From: Blastocatellia bacterium
GTDB taxonomy: Bacteria; Acidobacteriota; Blastocatellia; Chloracidobacteriales; JADJPF01
Length of the DNA stretch: 64,000 nucleotides
Assembly: GCA_016713405.1 (NCBI GenBank)
Contig: JADJPF010000003.1
Coordinates: forward strand, 588,128 to 652,127
Direction: 5' to 3'
Part shown: one piece after another, positions 26,141 through 36,405 of the stretch
Layout of the letters: every line of letters begins with the position of its first letter
Position numbering within the stretch: position 1 is the first letter of the stretch
The notes under the pieces: generated by a model
The model's database searches: none
What the model saw: the letters and a program-made list of their open reading frames with translations, nothing else
What the model was told of the DNA's origin: nothing
Made by a program: the position numbers and the translations under genes

Positions 26141-28054
26141 ATGACAACGCTAAAAGTAGCTGTTCCACAAGAAAAATACCATCAAGAATTGATTTCTTGT
26201 CAAATGGCTTGTCCTGTTCATACAGATGCACGCGGTTATGTTAGAGCTATTGCAGAAGGACGTTTTGAGGAAGCTTATTTAATTGCTCGTGGGCCAAATC
26301 CTTTTGCTTCCATTTGTGGGCGAATTTGTGGCGCACCTTGTGAAGTAGCTTGTCGTCGGGGCCAAATTCCTCGCCTAGATGATGATGGTAATTTTGTAGC
26401 CTGGGATCGTCCTGTTTCCATCAGAGCCTTAAAACGTTTTGCTTGTGAACAAGCTGGAATAGACACTAACCCCACAGACACAGTTTTAGAAAACATTCGT
26501 TCTTATGTCCCTCAAATTGCTGGAAATATTGAAGAAATGAGCGCGTTTCTTCAAGCCAGCATTGCGGGGAAGCTAATAAAAGCTAATCAGGAAAAAATTG
26601 CAATTATTGGTGCTGGCCCAGCCGGACTTTCTGCTGCTCATGACTTGGCTTTAATGGGCTTTTCACCAACAGTTTTTGAGATTGAACCTGTTGCAGCAGG
26701 AATGCTAGCTGTTGGTGTACCAGCTTATAGATTACCTCGTGAATTAATTGCCCGCGAAGTGGCTTTAATTCAAGCACTTGGCGTTGAAATTCGTTGTAAT
26801 ACCACAGTAGGCAAAGATATTTCTTTTGCTGATTTGCGTCGGGATTTTGCAGCCGTGTTGATTGCTGTTGGTGCTAAGTCTTCTCGTAGCTTAAGTTTAC
26901 CTGGTGAAGCAGGCCCAAGAGTTTATGGAGGCGTGGATTTATTAAGAGCCGTGTCTTTAGGCGAGTCTTTAGATTTAGGGCAAGATGTAATTGTTATTGG
27001 TGGTGGAAATGTTGCTTATGATGTTGCTCGCACTGTACTTAGACAAATTGCTTATGATACGGCTCGCACTGCAAAACGCTTAATGACTGTTTCTCAAGTT
27101 TGGCTAGTTTCCCTAGAAAGCTTAGAAGAAATGCCTGCCGATACCGTAGAAATCCTAGAAGGTGATGAAGAAGGCATCATTAGAATGAATGGCTGGGGCC
27201 CGCTAGAAATTAAGCGCGGTGATAATGGAGAGGTAAAAGGCGTAACTTTTAAGCGATGTTTACAGGTTTATGATGAAAATAAACGCTTTGCCCCAATCTT
27301 TGATGAAAAGATTCAACAAACTATTTCTTGTGATACTGTCCTTTTAGCTGTAGGGCAATACACTAATTTAACTTTCTTAAAAGATGGTGGCACAGACGTA
27401 GCAGAAAATCGTCCAGGCTGGCCCAAAGCCGACCCAGAAACTTTAGCTACCACCGCACCAGGTGTTTTTGTTGCAGGTGATCTAGCTCATGGAACAAGAC
27501 TTTTAATTGAAGCAGTCGCTTCAGGCAAAAAAGCTGCTAGGTCAATTTATCAATATGTAACTGGTCGTAGCTTAACTGTAGAATCCACCACAGCACACAT
27601 TGTTCAAGAACGATATCGCCGAGAAGCAGGTTATGAAACTATTCGCCGTACAGAAATTCCTGTAATTGAAGCAGAAGAACGGCTTAAACATCCAGAAACA
27701 GTAGTTGAAACAGGTTATAACCGTCAACAAGCTATGTGTGAAGCATCGCGCTGCTTAGATTGTGGTGTAACACCTGTTTTTGATGGTAATCGCTGTGTTT
27801 TATGTGGTGGTTGTGTTGATGTTTGCCCTACACAATGCTTAAAACTAGTCTCCCTATCGCAATTAGACCTTAGCCCAGATTTACAATCTGCAATTAATGA
27901 AAGTTTAGGTAATGATTCAAACCTAGATGAAAATACTGCAATTCTAAAAGATGAAGACCGCTGTATTCGCTGCGCTTTATGTGCAATGCGATGTCCAGCG
28001 GACGCTATCACTATGGAACGAGTAACTTTTTCAAACCTTTGGAGGTCGCAATGA
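26141..28054 (+). CDS. FAD-dependent NAD(P)H oxidoreductase with Fe-S clusters (GltD/NfnB-like)
   Basis: A 637-residue flavoprotein. N-terminus: Fer4_20 domain with cysteines in SCQMACPVHTD and ICGRICGAPCEVACRR. Middle: FAD motif GAGPAGLSAAHDLA and NAD(P)-type motif VIGGGNVAYDVARTVLR, then GVFVAGDLAHG. C-terminus: two ferredoxin 4Fe-4S motifs CVLCGGCVDVC and CIRCALCAMRCPAD. This fits an electron-transfer subunit moving electrons between NAD(P)H and Fe-S/quinone partners. Its stop overlaps the Rieske start (ATGA), so it belongs to the respiratory operon and may link the NAD pool to the bc-type complex. Direction of flow is not visible. Confidence 0.85.
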   Translation: MTTLKVAVPQEKYHQELISCQMACPVHTDARGYVRAIAEGRFEEAYLIARGPNPFASICGRICGAPCEVACRRGQIPRLDDDGNFVAWDRPVSIRALKRFACEQAGIDTNPTDTVLENIRSYVPQIAGNIEEMSAFLQASIAGKLIKANQEKIAIIGAGPAGLSAAHDLALMGFSPTVFEIEPVAAGMLAVGVPAYRLPRELIAREVALIQALGVEIRCNTTVGKDISFADLRRDFAAVLIAVGAKSSRSLSLPGEAGPRVYGGVDLLRAVSLGESLDLGQDVIVIGGGNVAYDVARTVLRQIAYDTARTAKRLMTVSQVWLVSLESLEEMPADTVEILEGDEEGIIRMNGWGPLEIKRGDNGEVKGVTFKRCLQVYDENKRFAPIFDEKIQQTISCDTVLLAVGQYTNLTFLKDGGTDVAENRPGWPKADPETLATTAPGVFVAGDLAHGTRLLIEAVASGKKAARSIYQYVTGRSLTVESTTAHIVQERYRREAGYETIRRTEIPVIEAEERLKHPETVVETGYNRQQAMCEASRCLDCGVTPVFDGNRCVLCGGCVDVCPTQCLKLVSLSQLDLSPDLQSAINESLGNDSNLDENTAILKDEDRCIRCALCAMRCPADAITMERVTFSNLWRSQ

Positions 28055-28551
28055 CAACTAGTTCTAATAGCTCTAAAAATCTTGAAACAAAACAATCTCG
28101 TTTAGATCCAGAACCAATTCCACGCCGAGACTTTCTTGGTTTATCAGCTTTAGCAGCGGCGGCTTCAACCTTATTTTTTGCTTTACTTGGAATGTTACGT
28201 TTACCAAAAACAGCCGTTTTGTCATCGCCTACCAAGCAATTTCCTGTTGTTTTGCCAGACTCACTTGCTTTAGGTGAAGCTTTTATCCCACCCGGACGAG
28301 CAGTAGCTTTATTTAAGGATGAAAAAGGTGTTCATGCAGTTTCTACTGTTTGCACTCACTTAGGTTGTGTTGTGAAAGCTAATCCAGAAGGGTTTGAATG
28401 TCCTTGTTATGGCTCTAAATTTCAAGCAGATGGAACTGTTACAAAAGGCCCTGCTCCAACTGCTTTACCTTGGTTAAAAGTTTCTCGCAATGGCGATAAA
28501 TGGGTTGTTGATGAAGCAACTACAGTTGAAAAAGGCACAAAAGCAACATAA
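28051..28551 (+). CDS. Rieske iron-sulfur protein with a replaced ligand
   Basis: A 166-residue Rieske subunit of a cytochrome bc-type complex. It begins with a Tat-like anchor (IPRRDFLGLSALAAAAS), kept as one membrane helix. The 2Fe-2S boxes are CTHLGC and CPCYGSKF. Box 2 normally reads CPCHGS, and its His is a cluster ligand; here the codon is TAT (Tyr) instead of CAT or CAC. ATG 28051 has ggagg upstream and overlaps the previous stop; a GTG further upstream extends the frame but lies inside the previous gene. If real, the Tyr would alter or abolish the normal cluster; a base error is possible. Confidence 0.85.
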   Translation: MTTSSNSSKNLETKQSRLDPEPIPRRDFLGLSALAAAASTLFFALLGMLRLPKTAVLSSPTKQFPVVLPDSLALGEAFIPPGRAVALFKDEKGVHAVSTVCTHLGCVVKANPEGFECPCYGSKFQADGTVTKGPAPTALPWLKVSRNGDKWVVDEATTVEKGTKAT

Positions 28552-28572
28552 GCAAGGTTATTAGGTGATACT

Positions 28573-30122
28573 ATGAGTACAACACCAGATAAAACAGGAC
28601 TAACAGAGTTTTGGGATAACTTACGCGCTCTTCCAGAACGCTTGCGAAATGCTACTTTTAGAAGTGGCACTCCAAATACAGACCGCACTAGATCCACTTT
28701 TGTATTTGGTAATGTGTTTTTACATCTACATTCGGTTAGGACGCATCTTTGGAGCTTAAAATGGACTACAACAATGGGCTTAGGTATTGCTACAACAGCC
28801 GCTTTTTAATTACTTTAGTTACAGGCGTGTTGTTAATGTTTTATTACAAACCTTATCCAGATGTTGCTTATCAATCAATTAAAGACATTCATTTTGTTGT
28901 ACCTACAGGCCAATTTATTAGAAATATTCATCGTTGGGCTGCAAATATAATGGTGTTAACGGTTATCTTGCATATGGCAAGGGCTTTTTATACTGCTTCA
29001 TACCGTGCGCCACGTGAATTTAATTGGCTTATGGGCATTGCTTTACTAGCTATTACTTTAGGACTTTCTTTTACTGGTTATCTATTGCCTTGGGATCAAT
29101 TAGCTTATTGGGCAATCACCATTGGTGCAAATATCGCTCAGTCGCCTAGAGAATTAACAGATGCTTTAAACATCACTCAATATTTTGACCCAGGCGGCTT
29201 AATTCGTTTGTTGTTGCTAGGGTCGGATACAGTTGGGCCAGAAGCGTTAATAAGGTTTTATTTGCTACACGTTATGATTTTGCCATTAATGCTAGGAATG
29301 CTAATGGGTGTGCATTTTTGGCGGATTCGCAAAGATGGCGGTTTGGCTCGTCCAGTTGATGCTGAAAGTCGTCTAGGACAACTCCCAACAAAAACTTATC
29401 CAGTATTTACTCAAGCTCCAGCTAAAACTTATCAATTAGCAACCATTGTTAAAGGGCGGACTGCGGCAGTAGGTCGCGGGCCAGAAACTACCGTCCCATC
29501 AATGCCACATCTTTTTTATGCTGAAATAGCAGTCTTAATGTTTACAGTTTTTCTTTGTGTCGCATTAGCCTTAATTTCTGACGCACCACTTAAAGAATTA
29601 GCTAATCCAGCCGTCCCAGAAAACCCTGCTAAAGCTCCTTGGTATTTTTTAGGTTTACAAGAGTTAGTATCTTTTTCTGCTTTTATGGGCGGAATTGGTG
29701 TTCCAACTATTGTAATGATTGGGCTTGGACTAATTCCTTTTTTAGATCGTGAAAAAACTGGCACTGGAGAATGGTTTGGCGGGCCCGGAGGTTGGTTGTT
29801 GGTTAAATGGTCAACAGTTTTTGGACTTGCTGCCCCAATTCTAATTGAAACAATTGCAATTAGGTTTGGTTGGATTCGAGAATGGTTTCCAAGCGCACCA
29901 CAAATAATAGTTACTCTCATTAATCCAGCAACAATTTTAACTCTAATTTACGCGCTTTATTCTGTGTATTTAGTAAAGCGTTATAACTCCACTCGTGCAG
30001 GTGCTTTGGGCTTATTTACCTGCTTTTTATGTGGATTTTTAGTTTTAACCATTATTGGTACTTATTTTCGTGGGCCAAATTGGGTTTTCTATTGGTCGCC
30101 AGCAGATTGGCCGAAGCATTAA
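28573..30122 (+). CDS. cytochrome b of a bc-type complex (one-base frameshift)
   Basis: Quinol-oxidising subunit of the bc-type complex. Frame 28573-28809 gives the N-terminus ending TMGLGIATTAAF; the next frame continues LITLVTGVLLMFYYKPYPDVA, exactly as cytochrome b should. Adding one T to the T5 run at 28803-28807 joins them into about 516 residues. Heme ligands are visible as two His pairs: HRWAANIMVLTVILH (13 between) and HVMILPLMLGMLMGVH (14 between, as in b6-type). The Qo segment reads APWYFLGLQEL in place of PEWY. A fused subunit-IV-like part follows. The indel is probably a read error or very recent. Confidence 0.85.
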
Positions 30123-30150
30123 TGTTGGAAATTTGAGTGAGGATAGAACG

Positions 30151-31801
30151 ATGGACAAGAATAAACATCTACTTCTTTGGTCAAGTATTGCAGCATTAAT
30201 AATGCTTGTTTTTGCTGCTAGCAAAGAAAATTTTTGGAAAGATTGGCAACAAATCCAAAAATCTGCCCATGCTGATGGTCAAACAATAGACGTTCGTTTA
30301 CGTCAAATTGTTGTTCCAGAGCTTAAAATTACAGATCGTTGTGTTAGCTGTCATGTCTCTATGGCACCAGGTGAACAAGCAATGACTGGGCATGGTGCAT
30401 TAGTGGCACATAAAAATGTAGTTCATGACCCAACTGTTTTTGGTTGTACTATTTGCCATTCAGGACAAGGACTTGCAACAACAAAAGAAGATGCTCATGG
30501 AACGGTGCATTTTTGGCCTGAACCTATGTTGCCAAAACAATTTAGCTATGCTGCTTGTGGAACGTGTCATACACCTTTAGCTATACCTAGCAGAGAAATA
30601 CTTAACACCAACAAAACATTATTTGAACGCTATGATTGTTTAGCTTGTCATCGCCTAGACGGGCGAGGCGGGACAATTCGCCCTGATGGTGGAGGGATGG
30701 AAGGGCCAGACCTTTCCCGCGTTGGAATTAAAGGTTATGACTTTGGCTGGTATGAAAAACATGCTCAAAAACACCAGCAAGCAGAAACTCCTGCTTGGAA
30801 AAACTCTTTTGGCTTAATCAATGAAAACGATTTATCAGGAATAAATAGCTTTTTAGCTACTCGTATTGGCGCACCTAAACTTGTAGAAGCTAAAGCATTA
30901 TTTAATTCTTTAGGCTGTTTAGGCTGTCATAAAGTTAGCGGGGTTGGTAGTGATTCAGGGCCAGACCTCTCCCTAAGCGGTTATAGAGATCCTGGACAAC
31001 TAGATTTTAGCAATGTGTCAGGCAGTCGCACTTTATCTAATTGGTTAGCTGAACATTTTCGCTCGCCTGTGGCCTTGGTTGCTGGTTCGCAAATGCCTGC
31101 AATGGGATTAACTGAGGATGAAATAGAACTCTTAACAATGTATGTGCTTTCGCTACGTCGTCGAGAAGTTCCAAGCAATTTTTTCCCTAGAGATCACTCA
31201 AAAGTAGTTCAGTTTGGGGAAAGAGAATTTGCTAAGGATGGAGCAACGATTTATGGCACGTTTTGTGCTAGCTGTCATGGGCAGAAAGGCGAAGGAATGC
31301 GCTATGCTGGCACACAAGCTTTTCCTGCTATTGCTAATCCAGACTTTTTAGCTGCTGCGTCAGATGAATTTTTAACTACTAGCATTAGCAAAGGCCGTGC
31401 AGGGCGACGAATGCCAGCTTGGGAAGGTGCTAGTGGGTTAAAACCCTCAGAAATTAAAGCAGTAGTTGAACATTTACGCAAGTTGGGAGCTACAAACTTT
31501 ATTGCTGAAGCTACTGCGCCACGTTGGGCTAATGGGGATGTAAAACTAGGGGCAAAACTTTATAAAGCAAGCTGTTCTGGTTGTCATGGCGCAGATGGAC
31601 AAGGTGGAGAGATGGCCAGCATTAAATAACAAAACTTTTCTTGATACTGCAACAGATACATTTTTAATCCAAACCATTAGCAAAGGCCGTCGCACTACAT
31701 CAATGCCTAGCTTTGAACAGCCGTCAACTGTCAGCCCAGCTTTATCTCAAAAAGAAATAGAGTCAATTGTTACGCACATTCGCACATGGAAAGGAAAATA
31801 G
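30151..31801 (+). CDS. seven-heme cytochrome c (frameshift near 3' end)
   Basis: Membrane-anchored periplasmic cytochrome. One N-terminal helix (LLLWSSIAALIMLVFAAS) is followed by seven CXXCH heme motifs: CVSCH, CTICH, CGTCH, CLACH, CLGCH, CASCH and CSGCH, the last four in mono-heme class I-like modules. Read as is, it stops at 31629 after GADGQGGEMASIK. The next frame continues PALNNKTFLDTATD to 31801, the normal tail of the last cytochrome module, so one or two bases were gained or lost at about 31610-31615. ATG 30151 has gagg upstream. It likely passes electrons between the bc-type complex and the molybdenum enzyme. Confidence 0.85.
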
Positions 31802-31804
31802 GTT

Positions 31805-34800
31805 ATGAAAAAAGAAATTTCTCGCCGGGACTTTCTAAAAACTGTTAGTGCTGCTGGTTTTGGTGCTTTAGTCGCTTCAAGTGCAGGTGCTTGGGGACTA
31901 GAAAAAATTACTAACCCGCTAGCTAGTTATCCAGATCGCGGTTGGGAAAAAGTTTACCGTGATTTATGGAAACATGACTCTAAATTTACTTTCCTGTGCG
32001 CTCCAAATGATACTCATAACTGTATCTTAAATGCTTATGTCCGTTCTGGTGTAGTGACTCGCATTGGGCCAACTATGCGTTATGGTGAAGCGGCTGATTT
32101 AGCAGGCAATAAAACTAGCCATCGTTGGGATCCTCGCGTTTGCCAAAAAGGTTTAGCTCTAACACGTCGCTTTTATGGAGATCGTCGGGTTAATCAATGT
32201 ATGGTGAGAGCAGGCTTCAAACGCTGGTATGAAGCAGGCTTTCCACGTGGTGAAGATGGACTACCTCCACGCGAATATTTCCAACGCGCTCGTGATGAAT
32301 GGGTCAGACTTTCGCATGATGAAACAGCTAAAATTGTTGCAGCAGCATTAAAAAATATTGCTGAAAATTACACTGGAGAAGTAGGAAAACAACGCTTAAA
32401 AGCACAACATTATGATGAAGCTACCATTGAAGCTACTCAAGGTGTAGGAACTCAAGTCTTAAAGTTTCGTGGTGGAATGCCGCTTTTAGGTATAACAAGA
32501 GTTTTTGGTATGTATCGCATGGCTAATTCTATGGCTTTGTTAGATTCTGCTATCCGTAAAGTTGGCCCAGATAAAGCTGTAGGCGGCAAAGGTTTTGATA
32601 ATTATTCTTGGCATACCGATTTACCGCCAGGTCATCCAATGGTGACAGGTCAACAAACCGTAGAGTTTGACCTTTGCGCCGTTGAACAAGCTAAAACCTT
32701 AGTGGTTTGGGGTATGAATTGGATTACTACAAAAATGCCTGATGCCCATTGGTTAACAGAGGCTCGGATGAAAGGCACAAGAATTGTAGTAATTGCTTGT
32801 GAATATTCAGCAACTGCTACAAAGGGCGATGATGTATTAGTTGTAAGACCTGGCACTACTCCAGCCTTAGCTCTAGGTTTTGCTAATGTAATTATGAAAG
32901 AAAAGCTCTATGACCTGGATTATGTGCGTCAATGGACTGACCTTCCTATTTTAGTAAGAATGGATAGTTTGAAATATTTACGTGCAGAAGAAGTTTTTGG
33001 ACAAGGAATTAGTCCATTAACCAACCAAACTAGAGTATTAAAAGAGGGAGAAAAAGAGCCTCCTGCCGGGCAACAAAGCGAGATGTTAATCTCTGAAAAA
33101 ATGCGTAATGAATGGGGTGATTATGTATGGTGGGATCAAACTAGCAACAGCCCTAAATTAGTCACTCGTGACCAAGTTGGCAAACAATCTAAAATTGGCG
33201 AAGCACTTTTAGAAGGCTCAATTGAAGTAACTTTAGCTGATGGTAAAAAAGTTCGCTGTCGTCCAGTTTTTGATTTAGTCAAAGAATATGCAGCACATTT
33301 TGACCCTAAAACAACGGAAGAACTAACCTGGGCCCCTGCTACGGCGGTTGAATCTCTAGCACGTCTTTTTGCTAAAGAACCTGGCACAACGCTTTTTGCA
33401 ATTGGAATGGGGCCAAACCAATTTTTTAATAATGACAATAAAGACCGGGATATTTTCCTTTTAGCAGCATTAACGGGCAATGTAGGAAAAATTGCTGGTA
33501 ATGTAGGTTCTTATGCTGGAAATTATCGAGTTTCTTTGTTTAATGGCTCACCTCAATATATCAACGAAGACCCATTTAACATTGAGCTAGACGAAACAAA
33601 ACCCGCACAAGTAAAACAATATTGGCGAGCAGAATCAGCCCATTACTACAATCATGAAGATCACCCGCTAAGAGTTGGAAATAAGCTTTTAACAGGTAAA
33701 ACGCATATTCCAACCCCTACCAAATCACTTTGGTTTGCTAATGCTAATTCTATTTTGGGTAATGTCAAATGGCATTACAACACGGTTGTTAATGTACTAC
33801 CAAGAATAGAAATGATTGCCGTCCAAGAATGGTGGTGGTCAACTTCTTGTGAATGGGCAGATGTGGTTTTTGGTGTAGATAATTGGGCAGAACTTAAACA
33901 TCCTGACATGACGGCTTCGGTGACTAATCCATTCTTACAAATATTTCCAGATACGCCATTAGAAAGAGCATTTAACACAATTGGAGATATTGAAGTTTTA
34001 GCTTTAGTAGCTTCTAAATTAGCAGAATTAACTAAAGACACTCGCTTTAATGATTACTGGAAATTTGTCAGAGAAAACAAAACTTCAGTTTATTTACAAA
34101 GAATTTTAGATAATTCAACAAATACCAAGGGCTATCAAATAGCAGACTTGATAGCCAAAGCTAAAGAAGGCATACCAGCAATAATGAATAGCCGAACGAC
34201 TCCAAAAGTTGTTGGTTATGAGCAAATTACAGACTCTCGGCCTTGGTATACTAAAAGTGGTAGACTTGAATCATACCGGGAAGAAGATGAATTTATTGAA
34301 GCAGGTGAAAACTTACCAGTTCACCGCGAGCCAGTAGATTCAACCTTTTATGAGCCTAATGTAATTGTTGCACCAAAACATGAAGCTATTCGTGCAGCAG
34401 GCCCAGAAAGTTATGGAGTAAAACGCGATGATTTGTCTTGTGAAACACGTTGCGGGCGAAATGTAGTTTTAACTTGGGCTGAGACAAAACAAACTAAACA
34501 TCCATTAGCCAAAGACGGCTTTAAGTTTGTTTTCCACACACCAAAATATAGACATGGCTCACATACTACGCCAATAGATACAGATATGGTAGCAGTGCTA
34601 TTTGGCCCGTTTGGTGATTTATATCGTCGTGACAAGCGTAGTCCATTTGTTACAGAAGGTTACGTTGATATTAATCCAGCAGATGCACGCGAACTTGGCG
34701 TTGAAGATGGTGATTATATTTGGATTGACCCAGACCCAGAAGACCGCCCATTCCGAGGCTGGCAAAAAAACTCTAAAGATTATGCTTTTGCTCGCTTGCT

Positions 34801-35245
34801 TTGTCGCGCTCGTTACTACCCTGGCACACCAAGGGGTGTAACTCGTATGTGGTTTAATATGTATGCAGCAACGCCAGGTTCACAAAAAGGACAAAAAGAG
34901 CGTGCCGATGGACTAGCAAAAAATCCCGCAACCAACTATCAAGCAATGTTTCGCTCAGGTTCTCATCAATCAGCTACAAGGGGCTGGTTAAAGCCTACTT
35001 GGATGACAGACTCACTTGTAAGAAAAGGTTTATTTGGACAGGGAATTGGCAAAGGATTTTTGCCAGATGTCCATTGTCCAACAGGCGCACCACGTGAAGC
35101 AGTAGTAAAAATAACTCGCGCCGAAGCAGGCGGAATTAATGGGCAAAAACTCTGGCGACCAGCGGCTTTAGGCATTCGCCCGCGTTATGAGTCCGAAGCA
35201 ATGAAAAAATATCTAGCAGGAGAATTTATTAATAAGGAGAAATAG
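31805..35245 (+). CDS. Tat-exported molybdopterin oxidoreductase, NarG/NxrA-like catalytic subunit
   Basis: A 1146-residue type II DMSO-reductase-family enzyme. It starts with a Tat signal (SRRDFLKTVSAAGFGAL), so it faces the periplasm, unlike classic NarG. The FS0 cluster region reads FLCAPNDTHNC with a later cysteine in RVCQKGL; CAPNDTH is a hallmark I associate with periplasmic nitrite oxidoreductases and relatives. The molybdenum ligand is likely Asp272 in YSWHTDLPPGHP. Late motifs include TPKYRHGSHTTP and PRGVTRMWFNMYAATPG. Likely reaction: nitrate/nitrite interconversion; selenate, (per)chlorate or related oxyanions are possible. The operon supplies beta, gamma and chaperone. Confidence 0.9.
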   Translation: MKKEISRRDFLKTVSAAGFGALVASSAGAWGLEKITNPLASYPDRGWEKVYRDLWKHDSKFTFLCAPNDTHNCILNAYVRSGVVTRIGPTMRYGEAADLAGNKTSHRWDPRVCQKGLALTRRFYGDRRVNQCMVRAGFKRWYEAGFPRGEDGLPPREYFQRARDEWVRLSHDETAKIVAAALKNIAENYTGEVGKQRLKAQHYDEATIEATQGVGTQVLKFRGGMPLLGITRVFGMYRMANSMALLDSAIRKVGPDKAVGGKGFDNYSWHTDLPPGHPMVTGQQTVEFDLCAVEQAKTLVVWGMNWITTKMPDAHWLTEARMKGTRIVVIACEYSATATKGDDVLVVRPGTTPALALGFANVIMKEKLYDLDYVRQWTDLPILVRMDSLKYLRAEEVFGQGISPLTNQTRVLKEGEKEPPAGQQSEMLISEKMRNEWGDYVWWDQTSNSPKLVTRDQVGKQSKIGEALLEGSIEVTLADGKKVRCRPVFDLVKEYAAHFDPKTTEELTWAPATAVESLARLFAKEPGTTLFAIGMGPNQFFNNDNKDRDIFLLAALTGNVGKIAGNVGSYAGNYRVSLFNGSPQYINEDPFNIELDETKPAQVKQYWRAESAHYYNHEDHPLRVGNKLLTGKTHIPTPTKSLWFANANSILGNVKWHYNTVVNVLPRIEMIAVQEWWWSTSCEWADVVFGVDNWAELKHPDMTASVTNPFLQIFPDTPLERAFNTIGDIEVLALVASKLAELTKDTRFNDYWKFVRENKTSVYLQRILDNSTNTKGYQIADLIAKAKEGIPAIMNSRTTPKVVGYEQITDSRPWYTKSGRLESYREEDEFIEAGENLPVHREPVDSTFYEPNVIVAPKHEAIRAAGPESYGVKRDDLSCETRCGRNVVLTWAETKQTKHPLAKDGFKFVFHTPKYRHGSHTTPIDTDMVAVLFGPFGDLYRRDKRSPFVTEGYVDINPADARELGVEDGDYIWIDPDPEDRPFRGWQKNSKDYAFARLLCRARYYPGTPRGVTRMWFNMYAATPGSQKGQKERADGLAKNPATNYQAMFRSGSHQSATRGWLKPTWMTDSLVRKGLFGQGIGKGFLPDVHCPTGAPREAVVKITRAEAGGINGQKLWRPAALGIRPRYESEAMKKYLAGEFINKEK

Positions 35246-35247
35246 CT

Positions 35248-36378
35248 ATGGCACGCGTTTACAATTGGCAATTAGGCCGGGAAATGTCTTATTGGTATCC
35301 AGAAAGCCGCCCAGAAAAACAATTTGCAGCCGTTTTTGACATTAATAAATGTATTGCTTGTCAAACCTGTACTCTAGCTTGCAAAACTACTTGGACATCT
35401 GGCCGAGGGCAAGAATATATGCTCTGGAATAATGTAGAAACCAAACCTTATGGTTTTTATCCATTAGCTTGGGATATTAATTTGCTTAACTCGCTAGATG
35501 GACAAAAATGGGAAAATAACGTTTACCAAGGGCAAACCGTTTTTGAAGCAGCACCAGAAGGGGAAAGGGTGCTAGGTTGGCGACCACAAGAAGAAGATTA
35601 TGCCTATCCAAATGTTGGAGAAGATGATTGTGCAGGCCAAGTTGATGGTGGGGCTAGTTTATCTTTAACTCATACTATGGCTTGGTTTTACTACCTTGCA
35701 CGTATTTGTAACCATTGCACTTATCCAGCATGTTTAGCATCTTGTCCTAGAGGTTCAATTTATAAACGTCCCGAAGATGGAATTGTGCTAGTTGACCAAG
35801 ATCGTTGTCGGGGCTACCAAGAATGTGTCAAGGGATGTCCTTATAAAAAAGTATTTTTTAACCCGATGACAGGCACATCAGAAAAATGTATTGCTTGTTT
35901 TCCAAAAATTGAACAAGGCATTCAACCACAATGTTTTGTTAATTGTATTGGTAAAATTCGTTTAGCTGGCTGGCTTTCTAAACCAGAAGATGCAAAACCA
36001 GAAAACCCATTAGATTATCTAGTACATATTAGAAAAATTGCTCTACCACTATTTCCACAATTTGGACTAGAACCAAATATTTATTACATTCCGCCAATTC
36101 ACACCCCGCCAGCTTTTCTAAGACAGATGTTTGGCCCTGGTGTAGACGAGGCAATTAAACAATATCGCAATATGCCAAATGACCCTGATTTAGCTGGACT
36201 TTTAGCCCTTTTTGGTTCAACTGAATTTATTGTTCCTCGTTGGAAACGTGTTGGTGATTGGATAATGGGAATGAATGAAAAAGGTGCAGAGCTAATTAAA
36301 GTGCCAATGCGCGAACTTGTTCAAATTCGTGGAGCTTATGATGCTAAATATGGAGTTGCACGGGTTAATTGTCCTTAA
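35248..36378 (+). CDS. four-cluster Fe-S beta subunit (NarH/NxrB-like)
   Basis: A 376-residue electron-transfer subunit with four Fe-S cysteine groups: CIACQTCTLACKTTW, CNHCTYPACLASCPRG, CRGYQECVKGCPYKK and CIACFPKIEQGIQPQCFVNC. In the third group Tyr stands where a fourth cysteine would be (Trp in NarH), implying one 3Fe-4S cluster as in the whole type II group. The segment SGRGQEYMLWNNVETKPYG is typical. No signal peptide: it is expected to ride with the Tat-exported alpha subunit. aaggag precedes ATG, two bases after the alpha stop. It carries electrons from the molybdenum centre to the gamma heme. Confidence 0.92.
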   Translation: MARVYNWQLGREMSYWYPESRPEKQFAAVFDINKCIACQTCTLACKTTWTSGRGQEYMLWNNVETKPYGFYPLAWDINLLNSLDGQKWENNVYQGQTVFEAAPEGERVLGWRPQEEDYAYPNVGEDDCAGQVDGGASLSLTHTMAWFYYLARICNHCTYPACLASCPRGSIYKRPEDGIVLVDQDRCRGYQECVKGCPYKKVFFNPMTGTSEKCIACFPKIEQGIQPQCFVNCIGKIRLAGWLSKPEDAKPENPLDYLVHIRKIALPLFPQFGLEPNIYYIPPIHTPPAFLRQMFGPGVDEAIKQYRNMPNDPDLAGLLALFGSTEFIVPRWKRVGDWIMGMNEKGAELIKVPMRELVQIRGAYDAKYGVARVNCP

Positions 36379-36405
36379 TGGTTCTTAAAACTAGGAGCAT
36401 ATTTT

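Noticed and set aside
27724..29920. Long minus-strand frames opposite the respiratory operon
   Set aside because: They mirror conserved plus-strand genes, have no ribosome-binding sites and no recognisable protein features.
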